Source: Circinella minor (Eukaryota > Mucoromycota > Mucoromycetes > Mucorales > Lichtheimiaceae). Taken from it: a stretch of 64,000 bases of DNA. Below the pieces are notes generated by a model that searched no databases, had not been told where the DNA came from, and saw only the letters and a list, made by a program, of their open reading frames with translations. The DNA lies in contig JAEPRB010000039.1 of the NCBI GenBank assembly GCA_016758965.1, positions 1 to 64,000 of the forward strand. Reading direction: 5' to 3'. Below, in pieces: positions 42,651 to 54,322 of the stretch (position 1 is its first letter; each line of letters begins with the position of its first letter). The position numbers and the translations under genes were made by a program.

Positions 42651-43675
42651 TTATTCATGTCTTGTGATTTTCAAAGGACTATGACATACATTCAATCCTT
42701 TATAGACACCATTTGATTCAAATAAATCACCAATAGTAAAAGCAACTGTAATATGAGGCCAAAATGCCTAATAAATATATGATATATATATAAACAGAGT
42801 TATTCATTATATAATAATGGAAGATATAAAAAGTAGTGTATCATATTTATTACCTGAGGATCAAATAATGCTGAATTACCGCCTTTATTCACATAAAGTT
42901 TAAAAAGAGCTTCACGAATAGTTTCAAGATTAGGTGCATTCACAAGAATTTGATAAACAATATAAAGTTCATTTTCAACTTGAACAGATTCTTTTCCAAG
43001 ACATTGCATTTTAAATGGAGTCGATTGAATTTTATAGTCAATAGCTATTTTGTTAATCTCTTCAATTGTAACATTGGCTTTAGCCAAAATATCGAATTCA
43101 GGAGGTGTAATGACAGTAATATGAGATTCACCTTTTTTTTTTTTTAGTAGAAGTGTTTGGGTGGAGGAGCAAAAAAAAAAAAAAAAGGTTATTTGTTAAA
43201 TAATTTATTATACATATAATGTTATATATATATATATATATAATGGAGTTAACTATACCTCGAGTTAATAAAGGTTCTTCAGTAGTATTAAGAGCTTTTA
43301 CAATGGGTAAGATATATTGATAATCAAGTTCCATACCCAACCAATCTAATAAAATTGTTTTATTAATAAAATAAAAAAAAAAGTTTCATTTATAATGTAA
43401 AATAATAATAAAACTAGAAATATTTACTTTCATGAGGTAAAAAATCGATTTTTTTAGAATCATAAATCTTTTTTGAAATGGTTACTGGTTCACCTATAAA
43501 TATATAAAATGAATACCATATTCCCTTCTTTATATTATGATTTTTTTTTTTTTTTTTTACCTTTCCATGGTACACCTAAAGGAGTTTGTTTATCTATATG
43601 ACCAGCAATAGTACATTGCATAAAAGTCATAAAACAAAAACCACCTAATAATAAAGTAGTAGTAAATGATACCAT
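42651..43675 (-). CDS. Secreted 2H-phosphoesterase-like protein (Swiss Army Knife RNA-repair type)
   Basis: Five exons: 43561-43675, 43428-43493, 43259-43345, 42854-43131, 42651-42767, closing in frame at 220 residues. Two H-x-T motifs, SHITVITPP (His93/Thr95) and WPHITVAF (His187/Thr189), are spaced as in the 2H phosphoesterase fold (RNA ligase T, cyclic phosphodiesterase). Overall layout resembles fungal proteins labelled Swiss Army Knife RNA repair-like. I chose the ATG at 43675 because it gives a clean signal peptide (MVSFTTTLLLGGFCFMTFMQC); an upstream in-frame ATG at 43789 adds 38 residues and would bury it. A secreted or ER location is therefore likely, odd for tRNA repair. Substrate is unknown. 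Confidence 0.7.
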
Positions 43676-44489
43676 GATAATACTATTTTTTAAGAAAAAA
43701 GAAGATAAAGATATAAAAAAAGAATGTTTCTTATTGTCCTTTATATAATGATCGGTAATTATTATGGCTCTTGATTTTTTAAATAACATTTTATATATTA
43801 TAATTACACAAAACGTGTTAAATGTAGCAGGTATAAAATGTTTATACGTAAGGGAAAAAGAAACTTTTTAAACCAACAATATCATTTGATAGGGTCCACC
43901 TGGGCCCCTCTATTGATAAGCTCCGATCTCTTTTTTTTTATGTGTAACATGAAACCATCCTTTTTTTACCTTCTTTGTCATTTTTTACTATTATTTTCAT
44001 GATAAGAATTTTATTGTTCAAATACAATTATTTCAGAAAGTTGCTGATTTTTGAGTTCAATGTCGTGCAAAAAAAAAAAAAAAAAATTGTGCATGTCGAT
44101 TGATCCAATTGTCGCTTAGGGTTACGATTTTTTTTTCTTTTTTTTGTCGTCACTGTGTCCATTTTGTTCTCTTCTTTCTATGATTTATAATTCCTTTTAC
44201 AGATATTGAAGTGGAGTATGTAATGTTTTTTTTTTTATAAAGATGGACAAGGGCATGTTGTTGATAAATATGACTCTGAACCGATGGATCTTGTTGTTGA
44301 TGACGAGAGTTGTATGCTATTGAAATAATAAGTTCCCATACTCAATTTCTTAATGAATCAATTTCTAGAAAGACCCATCTAATCCCATTATACTTCCTAT
44401 TGCGGATGAAAGAAGCTCTGGTATTAATATCGAGTTATGCAATAACCGACATTATACAGTTTATACTCTGATGTAGACAAGACTAGCAA

Positions 44490-44720
44490 ATGCTTCTGCT
44501 GCTGGGTATTCATATCCGGGCAGCGCAGAAATGGGTAAAACGTTATTTACGTACAAATATTCCGAAAGCATTTTCGAAAAAAAAAAAAATCAGGGCGACC
44601 TCGTCGTATTCTTGGGAATGAGCATAAGCAATTTCACTTTGACAATAGCCTTGTCAAAAGAGTGCTATCACTTGAAAAAATCTATTTCCTAAAGACAAAC
44701 GATGGGTCCTGGAGGGTCAA
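44490..44720 (+). pseudogene. Tc1/mariner-like transposase remnant (helix-turn-helix part)
   Basis: Translation shows GIHIRAAQKWVKRYLRTNIP, then, one frame over, GRPRRILGNEHKQFHFDNSL. Together these resemble the two N-terminal helix-turn-helix units of fungal Tc1/IS630-type transposases (R-A-A-x-x-W-V-K ... G-R-P ... L-x-x-E-H-K-x-F). The frame breaks at the A13 run near 44578-44590, and other stops precede it. The catalytic DDE/D part was not found. This is a dead fragment; family is inferred by pattern. Confidence 0.5.
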
Positions 44721-45860
44721 ACCCCATTCCACGGAATATTGCCGATCTTGTATTACTGTACTCGCGTATACCTGCATTTGTCATCGAGAGCCCATTTCAA
44801 CGAGCTTTTGGCTATGTCTGGTATCCTTGTCTTACAGCAATGGGGCGATTATGAAGATTTTTTAAGCGACATTTTTCCACTCTCCTGATTGACCGCAGCG
44901 CGCACTGAAAAACAAGGGCAACACATTTCAACTGCACGACGTTGGACCAGCAGTTTGTGAATGAAAAACATCACAGGAATACGAGCCAACATCGAGCTTC
45001 TCTCACGGTTTGCGAGCCAGTTGTTACTCCCTTGTAAAGATCCTCACGGTTCAGTACGTATGGTTCGGTTTCTTAAGAAAATCGTTTTGAACCGACCTTT
45101 ACGTAGTAAGAAAACGAATCGAACCGACATTACGTTGGTAAAGAAAAGAAAAAGCCAGAATTACCAAAATATAAGTAATATACAACACCAAAGGCTTTAT
45201 ATATATCCAACAAGTAGCACAATAAAAAGAAAAGGAATAATTTTTTTTTTTGACTGTATTCCGTTTATTATAATAAAAGAAAGCAAATTACTTTCTTTAA
45301 ATGAAGAATGAAGGTGATGATCTTCAGTTAAGATGTTATTAAGTATGTAGTTTAATTGAAGGGAAAATAGTAACAGAAACTAAATTGACTATTTTTAGTT
45401 GGTACAACAGTTAAAAAATAATTCATTTAATGTAAACCTGTCATATTAAATAAAAGTTTGAAGATCACTGTTGTTACATTTATAATGTAATCGACTAAAA
45501 AAAATAAGTAACTGACAGTCGTGTTATAAATGAAAGAAAGAAAAGTACTGTTGTTACAATCATTAAAAAAAAAAAAAGTAAATATCCATAATAAAAGACC
45601 GGAGTGTTACGTATAGTTGATACATCTGGAAAAGTAATTATGCAAGAAAAAGAAAGTTGCTGGGTATCTATTTTGGGATTTACCAAAAAAAAAAAAAATT
45701 GTTATTATCCATTCTTTTTTTCTAATACGTATTTAAGAAAACGCATATACTTTTGTTTTTTATAATTATTTATACAAAAACAAAAAGCCCTACATTATCA
45801 ATCTTTATATTTTATTTTCTCAATGAATGTTTTTTTTCCCCATCATAATGTTAAAATATC

Positions 45861-46760
45861 ATGAATTTATTTGATTATAATGTCGATTTCGGGTCGGTTC
45901 TGGTTATTCGGTTTTTATGCGGATCCCTATTCCCTTCCCACAAGATGGAACCAACGGAATATAAATGTGCAATTATTATGGCAACAGTCGACTTACTCTC
46001 GAATCTATATGACTGTGACACGAAGTCGCTCTCTGAACCACACCTGACTTCTAGATTACGTCCATCCATTTATACATGGCCTTTTGTTCAGAAAAGAAAC
46101 CTTCAAAAGTTGCGCATTAGTTACCAATATAGGTAATGTTAGCCAAAGAGCGTAAGTGGTAAAACTTGCGTTGTGCAAGTCTCAGCAGTATAAAAAACTA
46201 ACTGAGTTTATGGTAATATAAAAAAATAACTTTTTCTTCATTTTTCGTTTTACTCTTTACTGTATCAATCCTGATCTGAAGGAAATTTCTATTATAGACT
46301 CGGTCTTAGTCTATAACAGCATTGCTCGTCGAACATAACCCCTGGAGAGTTTGTCGATACTGTCGATTGACCAGATTACAAAATTGACGTCTGTATGCAT
46401 CTTCTGAATACCGGTTCTCGTACCCCCCCCAGAACGCCTACTATGGATAGATAAAAAAGAACAGCAATGTTTTAGTCACATTGCTTGCCAAAGATCTTTT
46501 ATCGGTTGTGCACCTTTAGCAAAGAAGCAATTGCTCAATATAATTTGAGAAATGATGTCCTTCCAAGTTACAGCCAACTCAGTCACGTTTTTTTTTTTTT
46601 TACGATGGAGTTGGAATTTCCATTCTTATACACTGTCACAAGGTTAGTTCGGTTGCGGATTCGGATAAAAGAAATGTGGTCTCCTGGGTTTGATGGGACA
46701 TATGGACAACTTACCTTTTTTTTTTTGGCCTCGTTGTTACCGAGACCATTGCGTGGTTAG
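45861..46760 (+). pseudogene. Broken coding remnant, possibly a repetitive Mucorales family
   Basis: Two open segments in the same direction: 45861-46136 (contains MATVDLLSNLYDCDTKSLSE) and 46485-46760 (contains RLCTFSKEAIAQYNLRN, then TMELEFPFLYTVTRL). They look like the head and tail of one protein with the middle lost and the frame broken. Composition is less AT-driven than chance frames nearby. From memory they recall a repetitive, uncharacterised family seen in Mucorales genomes; I could not verify this and assign no function. Confidence 0.3.
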
Positions 46761-47963
46761 CGAAAAGGATCTGTCGCTTTTGGCGCTGTGATACCCTGTC
46801 GAGCGCGTATTTGGATGTAATCAAAAAAAAAAATTGACACCAAGGAAACAAATTTGTAAGTTGACCCTTGACTCTTGAATGTTGGTCGTAGTGTGGTTTA
46901 TGTGCACTACATAACTACCTAATCATAATAGCTCTAATATAATTCTAATATAAAGTGACAAACAAAGCTTATACTAAACACACATATGTTGCTTTACAAA
47001 TAATCACCGCATAAATGATAATCATAACAATTAGTATATATAAAAATGCTCATCAATTTTAACATGACATAATGAAGATCATCAAACATAAAGATGTTTA
47101 TTTATGCATAAATAATACATACAATAGCATACAATAATATTCATTCTCAACGGATAAGAAATATAAGTTAGAAATAAGGAGGATCATTCATTCTTTTTAT
47201 CATATCTTTTATAATTAATCCATAATAAAGGACGTATAATAAGATTCTCACAAGAATCATTATTGTTATTCATTTTTTATTCTACTTAAGTCTATTTACC
47301 CACTTATCTTTTTATTTCTATATATATATTATTCACATATATCTCACGTATACCCCACCCTAACATTCGGTTGTATTTTCCCTATTCCCACCAGTGATTT
47401 TTCTTTGTTATCGTGTGGGTTTGACTTACTCGCTCTTCTTTATTGGATTTGCTCATCCTTCCTATTTTCCTTATCTACAATTTCCTCTTATACAGCATTT
47501 GTCTGCTATTGTAGATATGAATACGTACACAACAGTCTCATAAAAACAATCGGCTTAATCATGTTTTCTATTGGCTTATACAGATTGCTGTGCCCATCTT
47601 TATAAATTTTCTTTGTTAAGGCACTTATCAAAGCATTTAGCATTTGTTTTTTACCAGTTGCTATAATTAATTTGAATTATAATATTTTGTTTTTATGACA
47701 TAAGTTATAAAGTTATATAATAGTTAAATTATCAAAGTTTCAGATCAAAAACATTTTATATTAGTTAAAAATAATAACTATAATATGTATACATATATCT
47801 TAAATAACAAGAAAGAGGGAGGAGAGAGAGAGAGGAATAAAAAGAAGAAAAAGAATAATAATCAGACTATGATACGTAAGAAAAAAAGAAGTGTTCAAAC
47901 AACTAAAGATTTTTCTTAATATATATGTAAATATAACTGCTTACTTGCTCCTTCTTTTTTTTT

Positions 47964-48416
47964 TTAACGTAATAATAATTCTTGAGCTTGTTTTTCAATA
48001 TTCATAACGAAGATTTTTTTGTTGAATGGAACAGTTACTTTACGATTTTTTTTCCAAGTTTTCTTTTTTTGCTTTGATAGTTTTAATAATCGTCGTGCTG
48101 TATCGTGTGATATTTCTTCTTTAATTAAATTTTGGCTTGTTATTATTGCTTTTTTATCACATGTGATAATTTGTTTTACTGATAAAAGAGAAGTTGTATC
48201 AACATTGGTAGTAGTAGGTAAAGAAGTCTTTAAAGTATTAGAAAAGATAGAAGGAAAGAAAAAGTAAAGAATGGATAAGATGATAATAAAAACCATATAA
48301 TAATCATCCAACAACTCATCGAGGTAACAACGACAGGAGAATAAAATTTCAATGATAATAACGGTAATGGATAACATTGTTAAAAGACAGAAAATTATAA
48401 TTGCTGGTGAAAACAT
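47964..48416 (-). CDS. Small two-span membrane protein, unknown
   Basis: Uninterrupted 150-codon frame. Two strongly hydrophobic segments at residues about 4-28 (AIIIFCLLTMLSITVIIIEIL) and 41-57 (MVFIIILSILYFFF) flank a short acidic turn (DELLDD). They are followed by a polar region and a basic C-terminus (KLSKQKKKTWKKNRKVTVPF). The mix of hydrophobic and charged blocks is more ordered than in surrounding chance frames. I do not recognise the family. It could be the only exon or part of a spliced gene. Confidence 0.45.
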   Translation of the reverse strand: MFSPAIIIFCLLTMLSITVIIIEILFSCRCYLDELLDDYYMVFIIILSILYFFFPSIFSNTLKTSLPTTTNVDTTSLLSVKQIITCDKKAIITSQNLIKEEISHDTARRLLKLSKQKKKTWKKNRKVTVPFNKKIFVMNIEKQAQELLLR

Positions 48417-49388
48417 ATTGAGAAAAATAAAAAGTAAAAAATAAAAATGTTTCCATGGTTTTAATATTAGTTTGTTATTAAAACTACACGATTTTTGATG
48501 CTAGCAACTGACAACCACGAACTATTTATATCCCATTGTTGTTGTTGTTGTTTTTTTTTTTTTATTTCGTTTATTAGTGAGAATATCGATTTCATTGTTT
48601 TTTTTCTCTTCACAAAGACTAAAATAAGGTGCCGGTGATTTGCTATACTTTTTTTTTAACATTAAGAACATAATATTAAGAATGGCGATTCATTATGATT
48701 TATTATCCTCCTCCTGAAAACGAAAAAAAAAAAAAATAGAAAAGAAACGCACAGACCATTTTTTTTGTTGTCAAATTAGTCATACTAGGTAATTCGTAAC
48801 CCAGTAACAATATATATTATATATCCATGGTAACTTTTTAATAATATACTTCATACGTAGTTCACCTATTTAATCATTAACTGAAATATACACATATATA
48901 TATTCATCCTATTTCTTCTAAAAAAAATATCCATTATAAATCGAATCATAATGTTTCCTGAAAAAATAAAAGTTATTGGTAATTAATACAAGATTTTTGT
49001 TTTTTTTGGTCACTAGGTTTGTTATATTAGCTTTGAATAATTAAAAATTCAATACTCCATATAATTAATGTTTTTTTTTTTTGGAAACACTTATGCCAAA
49101 TACATAACGAATCGATGTAACTAAATACGATATTAAAAATAATAGCTAAACTTCCTTTTTATACTGATTATATGTAAAAAAAAATTAATCTTGGAACTTA
49201 AAAAAAAAAGTTTTGCATTAAAGTACAGAATAGGATCAGCGGGATTTATTGGGAGAAGAAGAATGAGTAATAATTATTTATTAAGTTGAAAGGGCGGGGG
49301 GATCTCATCTTTTTACCGTTTTTTTTTTTTTTTTTTTTTGTACTCGATCCTTTTTCTTTTTCTTTTTCTTTTTCAAAAAATATATAAT
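48417..49388. other. Divergent promoter region of the membrane protein and STR2
   Basis: AT-rich; no TGACTCA, CACGTG or other sulphur-control motif was found before the cystathionine gamma-synthase. Poly-T and a TTTTTC repeat (49350-49375) lie immediately before its start. Confidence 0.5.
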
Positions 49389-51599
49389 ATGCCAACTATT
49401 CCAGAACCACCTACTACTGTAGGTGCTGCTATTCCAGCAAATACTCCTCATGCTGTTTCTGTCATGTTTCCAAAATGGCAAGATAATATTCATTATGAAG
49501 AAGGAAATCCAATCGTAACAAGTCGTATGGAATGTGGTTATCCACGTTTTTTTATTCACCCTTTCATTCAAAAGGTATATATATATACAAGGGTAAAAAA
49601 AAAATACACACAAAAAAAAATAAACTTACATGAACAAATACTTTTTTTTTTTTTTTTACGAATTTAGCTTTGCGATCGATTATTAAATAAATATGGAAAA
49701 GTTAATGAATCTGGAATGCTTTTTCCTTCTCGTAAAGTAGCTGAACGATGTCGTGAATTCATGAAACAATACTATTCTAAAACTCAAACAGTTCGTATTG
49801 TCGAACTTAAATTGGGTCCTGCCGAAAAATATCCTGCTATGCCTATTTTTATGTTAGTTTTTCCTCAAGATGGATTTAAAATAGCAAAACAATTTTGGCA
49901 ACATAGTGGTGATATTTTATCTTCACGTATGGCTGAACGATGTCTTGAAGTTTTGGATGAACAAGATAAGAAAGATAAACAAGAACAAGAAAAACCATTA
50001 CCTATGGGTAATCGAAGTCGTTATGCAAATAAAAAACAATCTTTATCTATTGAAAAAGAAGAAAAACCAATAGAAGCAGATCAATATGTGGAAGAACGTT
50101 ATGGTCGTAATTTACCAATTGAATTTACAAATCAAGCCAAAGTTGCTTTAAGAAGACGTATTGCTGGTATTCTTTCAACAGAAGCTGAACAATCTATTCA
50201 AATTAAAGATTATCATAAAGCAACGGCGATTGAATTAGAATCTCAACGTGCATTACAAGGTGATCGTGGTATTAAAGGATTATCAGAAGAAGATGTTTAT
50301 TTATATCCATGTGGTATGAGTGCTATTTTCCATGCTCATCGTATTGCCATGTCAGTTTTAGATTCTTCAAAAAAGAGTATTTGTTTTGGGTAAGTTTTGG
50401 ATTTATATAAAAAAAAAAAAAAGTAGGGAGAAGGAAAAGAGAGCTGTCAAAAAAAAAAAAAAAACTAAAATAATTTATTAGATTTCCATATACGGATACA
50501 CTTAAAATCCTTCAAAAATTTGGAAATGGTTGTTATTTTTATGGATTAGGTGAAGATAAAGATATTGATGATATTGAAACCAAATTGAAATCGGGTGAAG
50601 GTATTCTGAGTTTATTTTGTGAAGCTCCTTCAAATCCTTTACTTAAAACACCTGATTTAAAACGATTGCGTCAATTGGCTGATGAATATAATTTTATTAT
50701 CGTTGTGGATGAAACTTTGGGAAATTTTTCAAATGTGAATGTACTTCAACATGCTGATATGGTTGTTAGTAGTTTAACTAAAGTATTTTCAGGTGATAGT
50801 AACGTGATGGGTGGAAGGTAAGTTTGAGACTAAAAAATGAATTTGAATTTATTGTAGAGGTACATATATATATATATCGATTAAAAAAATATTTTAATTA
50901 TAAATATATATATATATATAGTATGGTTTTAAATCCTAATCGGAAACATTATCAAGCTATCAAAGCTTATCAAGACAATGAATTTGAAGATTTAATGTGG
51001 TGTGAAGATGCTTTATTTATGGAACGTAATTCTAGAAATTTTAAAGCTCGTTCTAAAATTATTAATGCAAATGCTGAAGCATTATGTGATTATTTAGTAG
51101 AACACCCTAAAGGTAAGAATGAATCGATAGTTTTATCTGGGGGGAGAGAGAAGTACAAGATAGTGATAGAGAATCGGAGAGGGAGAGGGAGAGGGAGAAA
51201 GAGAGGGAGAAAGGCTAAAAAGATTAATGATTACCGTTTTTTTTATTTTTTATTATAATAGTGGATAAGGTTTTCTATCCAAAATTTATTTGTAGAAATC
51301 ATTATGATTCAGTAAAAAATGCAACGGGTGGTTATGGTGGTTTATTTTCATTAATACTTAAAAATGAAAAAGCAGCACAACAATTTTATGATAATTTACG
51401 TTGTGCAAAAGGACCTTCACTTGGTACCAATTTTACATTAGCAAGTCCTTATACAATTTTGGCACATTATACAGAACTTGATTGGGCTGAAGAATTCGGT
51501 GTTTCTCGTTATTTGGTCCGGGTCAGTGTCGGTCTTGAAGAAAGGAACCATCTTTTAAAGACTTTTGAAGATGCGCTCAACGCAATTGATGAAGTTTAA
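49389..51599 (+). CDS. STR2: Cystathionine gamma-synthase (Str2 type)
   Basis: PLP enzyme that joins cysteine to an activated homoserine, giving cystathionine in transsulfuration toward methionine. Five exons: 49389-49574, 49668-50389, 50482-50817, 50922-51112, 51262-51599, giving 590 residues. This length, with a roughly 200-residue N-terminal extension before the aminotransferase fold, is typical of fungal Str2 rather than the ~400-residue bacterial MetB. Key sites: [17 protein letters not shown] (PLP phosphate region), [18 protein letters not shown] (Asp379 to the pyridine nitrogen), SSLTKVFSG (Schiff-base Lys403) and a C-terminal RVSVGLEE. A start at 49338 is possible but adds only a Phe/Leu low-complexity stretch. 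A charged insert ([12 protein letters not shown]) follows residue 150. Confidence 0.93.
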
Positions 51600-51615
51600 T
51601 TTTATTATGTTTCTC

Positions 51616-51646
<31 letters not shown>

Positions 51647-52361
51647 TTTTCTTCTTAACCTGTTTTAATTAATAACATATGAAACCATTTTTCTTTCATT
51701 TCACCCGCCTAAACATAAAAAAAAAAAAACTTCTCACACATCAAAAAAAATTTTGCTTCTTTTTTGTAAATTACTAAAAAAGTAATATTTAACCTTTTTT
51801 TCTATTATTTTGTTTTGTTTGTCCCTGTCATTTTTTTACTCGATCCTTTTTATTTTTATTTTTTGTTTACATAAACTTTATTTTTGGTTGGGGGGGAGGA
51901 GGAGGAGGAGAAGGATCTTATTACGATAAAAAATAGTATTATTATACAATTATTATATTTTCGTTTATCTTTAATCCTATCTATGAGAGCTTAGTTTAGA
52001 TGCGCACATGTCAAGAGAGCGGCGACTTTATTTTATTTATTGGCTATGATATCATTTATTTTAAGGGTACTCCGCCCTAATAACTTATCAAAGGGACATC
52101 TTCTTGTCTGCCTTTAAAAAAAGTTTTTGAAACCTTTCAATAAGCAAAAAATATTTTATCGATCAATGAAAAAAAACTTCTGTAATCTATATATATAACA
52201 AATATGGACGGACCAAGGTTTTAAGAAAAAAAAAAAAAGTATATAAACCCCTTTAGTTTTCTTTTCTATTTCCACTCCTTTTTTTTATTATTATTGTTAT
52301 TTTTCCCCATTATTTTTTTTGTAAATAAACTTTTATATATATATATCATTTAATATTCATC
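51600..52361. other. STR2 3' flank and PKA promoter
   Basis: Starts with a (TC)n tract (about 51624-51646) in the STR2 3' region. A moderately GC-rich patch at 51990-52110 with GCGCACATGTC and CTCCGCCC may be promoter sequence for the kinase. No gene is seen. Confidence 0.5.
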
Positions 52362-53959
52362 ATGGATTCAATTACAAAAGGGGTTGAAACTATTCTTACA
52401 CGTATGCCAAGTGGCAAAAAAAGAAGATCGAGAGTGAATTTATCATGTTTAACAATGACCGACGTAAATGATGCTGATAATACAAGTCATTATAACAATA
52501 ATCGAAGAAAAAGTTCTATTTCTTCTATATTATCATCATGTTCGTTAAGTATATCAAGAACATTAAGTGGTCGATCTAGTATAAGTGATATGTCATTACA
52601 AGGTTTGTAATTTTTTTTTGGGTCTGTGTCCCCCCCCTCCACTTTTTACTTATATTCTTTTCTATATAAATTAGACAAAGACACTCTTACAACACCTTTG
52701 GATTCACCTCGAGCTACTTCACCTTCTATTGAGCAAAATGAAGATAATCATCATTTAGCACCACCATCAGCACCACCATTATCAAATAATACTATTACTA
52801 CTACTACTACCATGACACCACCACCTTCTGCTCCTATATCACCTGTATCAAGTCCAATCATTACATCTATACATCCACATTCTACCAATAATACACCACC
52901 ACCACCGGAACAACCTCTTGATAATTATATTATCGGTGAAACATTAGGAACGGGTCAATTCGGCCGTGTTCATTTAGCCCAATCAAAATCAGATGACCAA
53001 TTTTATGCCATTAAAACCCTCGACAAACATGATGTCGTAAGGCTCCGTCAAACACAACATATTAACAATGAACAAGCTATTCTTAAAAAGATTTCACATC
53101 CATTCTTGGTCAATTTGGTCGATAGTTTTCAAGATGATTCTCATTTATTTTTTGTTATGGAATATGTACAAGGTGGAGAATTATTCCGTATTTTAAGACA
53201 ACAAAAACGATTTTCTGAAAAGACAACCGAATTTTATGCTGCTGAAGTCATTTTGGCGCTTGAATATTTACATGAACGTGATATTGCTTATCGAGATTTA
53301 AAACCTGAAAATATTTTGTTGGATTCAGATGGACATGTCAAATTGGTCGATTTTGGATTTGCTAAAAAGGTTCCTGATATCACGTGGACTGTTTGTGGTA
53401 CTCCTGACTATTTTGGTAAATATCATCTTTTTTTTTTTTTTAATCTAATTTTATTGACATATGAAATTTTATATAAATATTAATTATTATTATTATTTTT
53501 TATTATATAGCACCTGAAATTATTAAATCAAAAGGTTACAGTAAAGCTGTTGATTGGTGGGGTCTTGGTGTTCTTATTTATGAAATGTTAGTTGGCAAAT
53601 CTCCATTTACAGATAAAAATCCTGTTGATATGTATCAAAAGATTTTGGATTGTCGTGTACCTTGGCCTGAACATATTTCTCCTGTTGCCAAAGATTTATT
53701 ATTGGGATTATTAACACCTGATCTTACCCGTCGTTATGGTAATATGAAAGATGGTAGTCGTGATATCAAGGAACATCCATTCTTTAAAGATATTGATTTT
53801 GAAAAAATTGCTCAAAAACAAGTAACACCCCCATTTCGACCTAATATTAAAGGTGAAGGAGATTCAACATGTTTTGAAAGTTATGAAGAACCAGATGTTT
53901 CTTATGGTCTTCATATGGCTGATCCTTATCGATCTCAATTCCCTAATTTTCAAAAGTAA
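52362..53959 (+). CDS. TPK: cAMP-dependent protein kinase catalytic subunit
   Basis: PKA catalytic subunit, released from its regulatory subunit by cAMP; in fungi it controls growth, dimorphism and nutrient responses. Three exons: 52362-52602, 52675-53415, 53511-53959; 476 residues. About 160 residues of Ser/Pro/Thr-rich leader precede the kinase. Features: glycine loop GTGQFGRV (Gln where Ser is usual), ATP lysine in YAIKTLDK, HTNN-like QHINNEQAIL, YRDLKPENILL, DFGFAK, activation-loop Thr in TWTVCGTPDYFAPE (split by an intron), PWPEHISP, RRYGNMKDG, and the AGC tail QVTPPFRPNIKG ... DVSYG. These R-Y-G-N and PWP features separate it from PKC and S6K. The leader contains runs such as RRKSSISS that could be autophosphorylated. 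Confidence 0.95.
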
Positions 53960-54322
53960 AAAAAAAAAAGTAAAAAGAAAAAAATCTGTACATAATTTTT
54001 AAATAGTCCCCTTCCCAACACACACACACACACACACACACACACATCTTATTATAACGCAATAGTTTTTTCCTACCAAAAATTTTCCATTTATTTATAT
54101 ATACATTTATACCATAGATTTAATTTTAGAATTGAAATTACTTTATTATTATTACCCTTTAAAAAAAAAGTTAGATACTTATTACAAAAAGAAACCAAAA
54201 TAATAGAATTTGACATACATATTATTTTAAAACAAACAAAAAAAAACGAGTAGTGGTCTATATTTTATTTTATTTCATTTATTATAAAGCTGTTTAATTT
54301 GTTACATACTATATGTATGATT
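53960..54322. other. Convergent spacer with (CA)n tract
   Basis: Short spacer holding both 3' ends. A (CA)n repeat lies at about 54018-54046. Nothing else is seen. Confidence 0.6.

Larger units (their letters stand above)
43676..47963. other. 4.3-kb region of decayed mobile sequence, no intact gene
   Basis: Less AT-biased than its surroundings between 44.2 and 46.9 kb, with broken coding remnants listed separately. CGGTTCGG-like blocks near 45060-45120, 45895 and 46645 recur in both orientations, hinting at subterminal repeats. The open frames at 44961-45311 and 47405-47605 could not be assigned to any family. Confidence 0.5.

Noticed and set aside
45095..45125. GGTTCGATTCG on the minus strand, resembling a tRNA B-box
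   Set aside because: No A-box, acceptor stem or cloverleaf could be formed at the right spacing; it belongs to the local CGGTTCGG repeat words.
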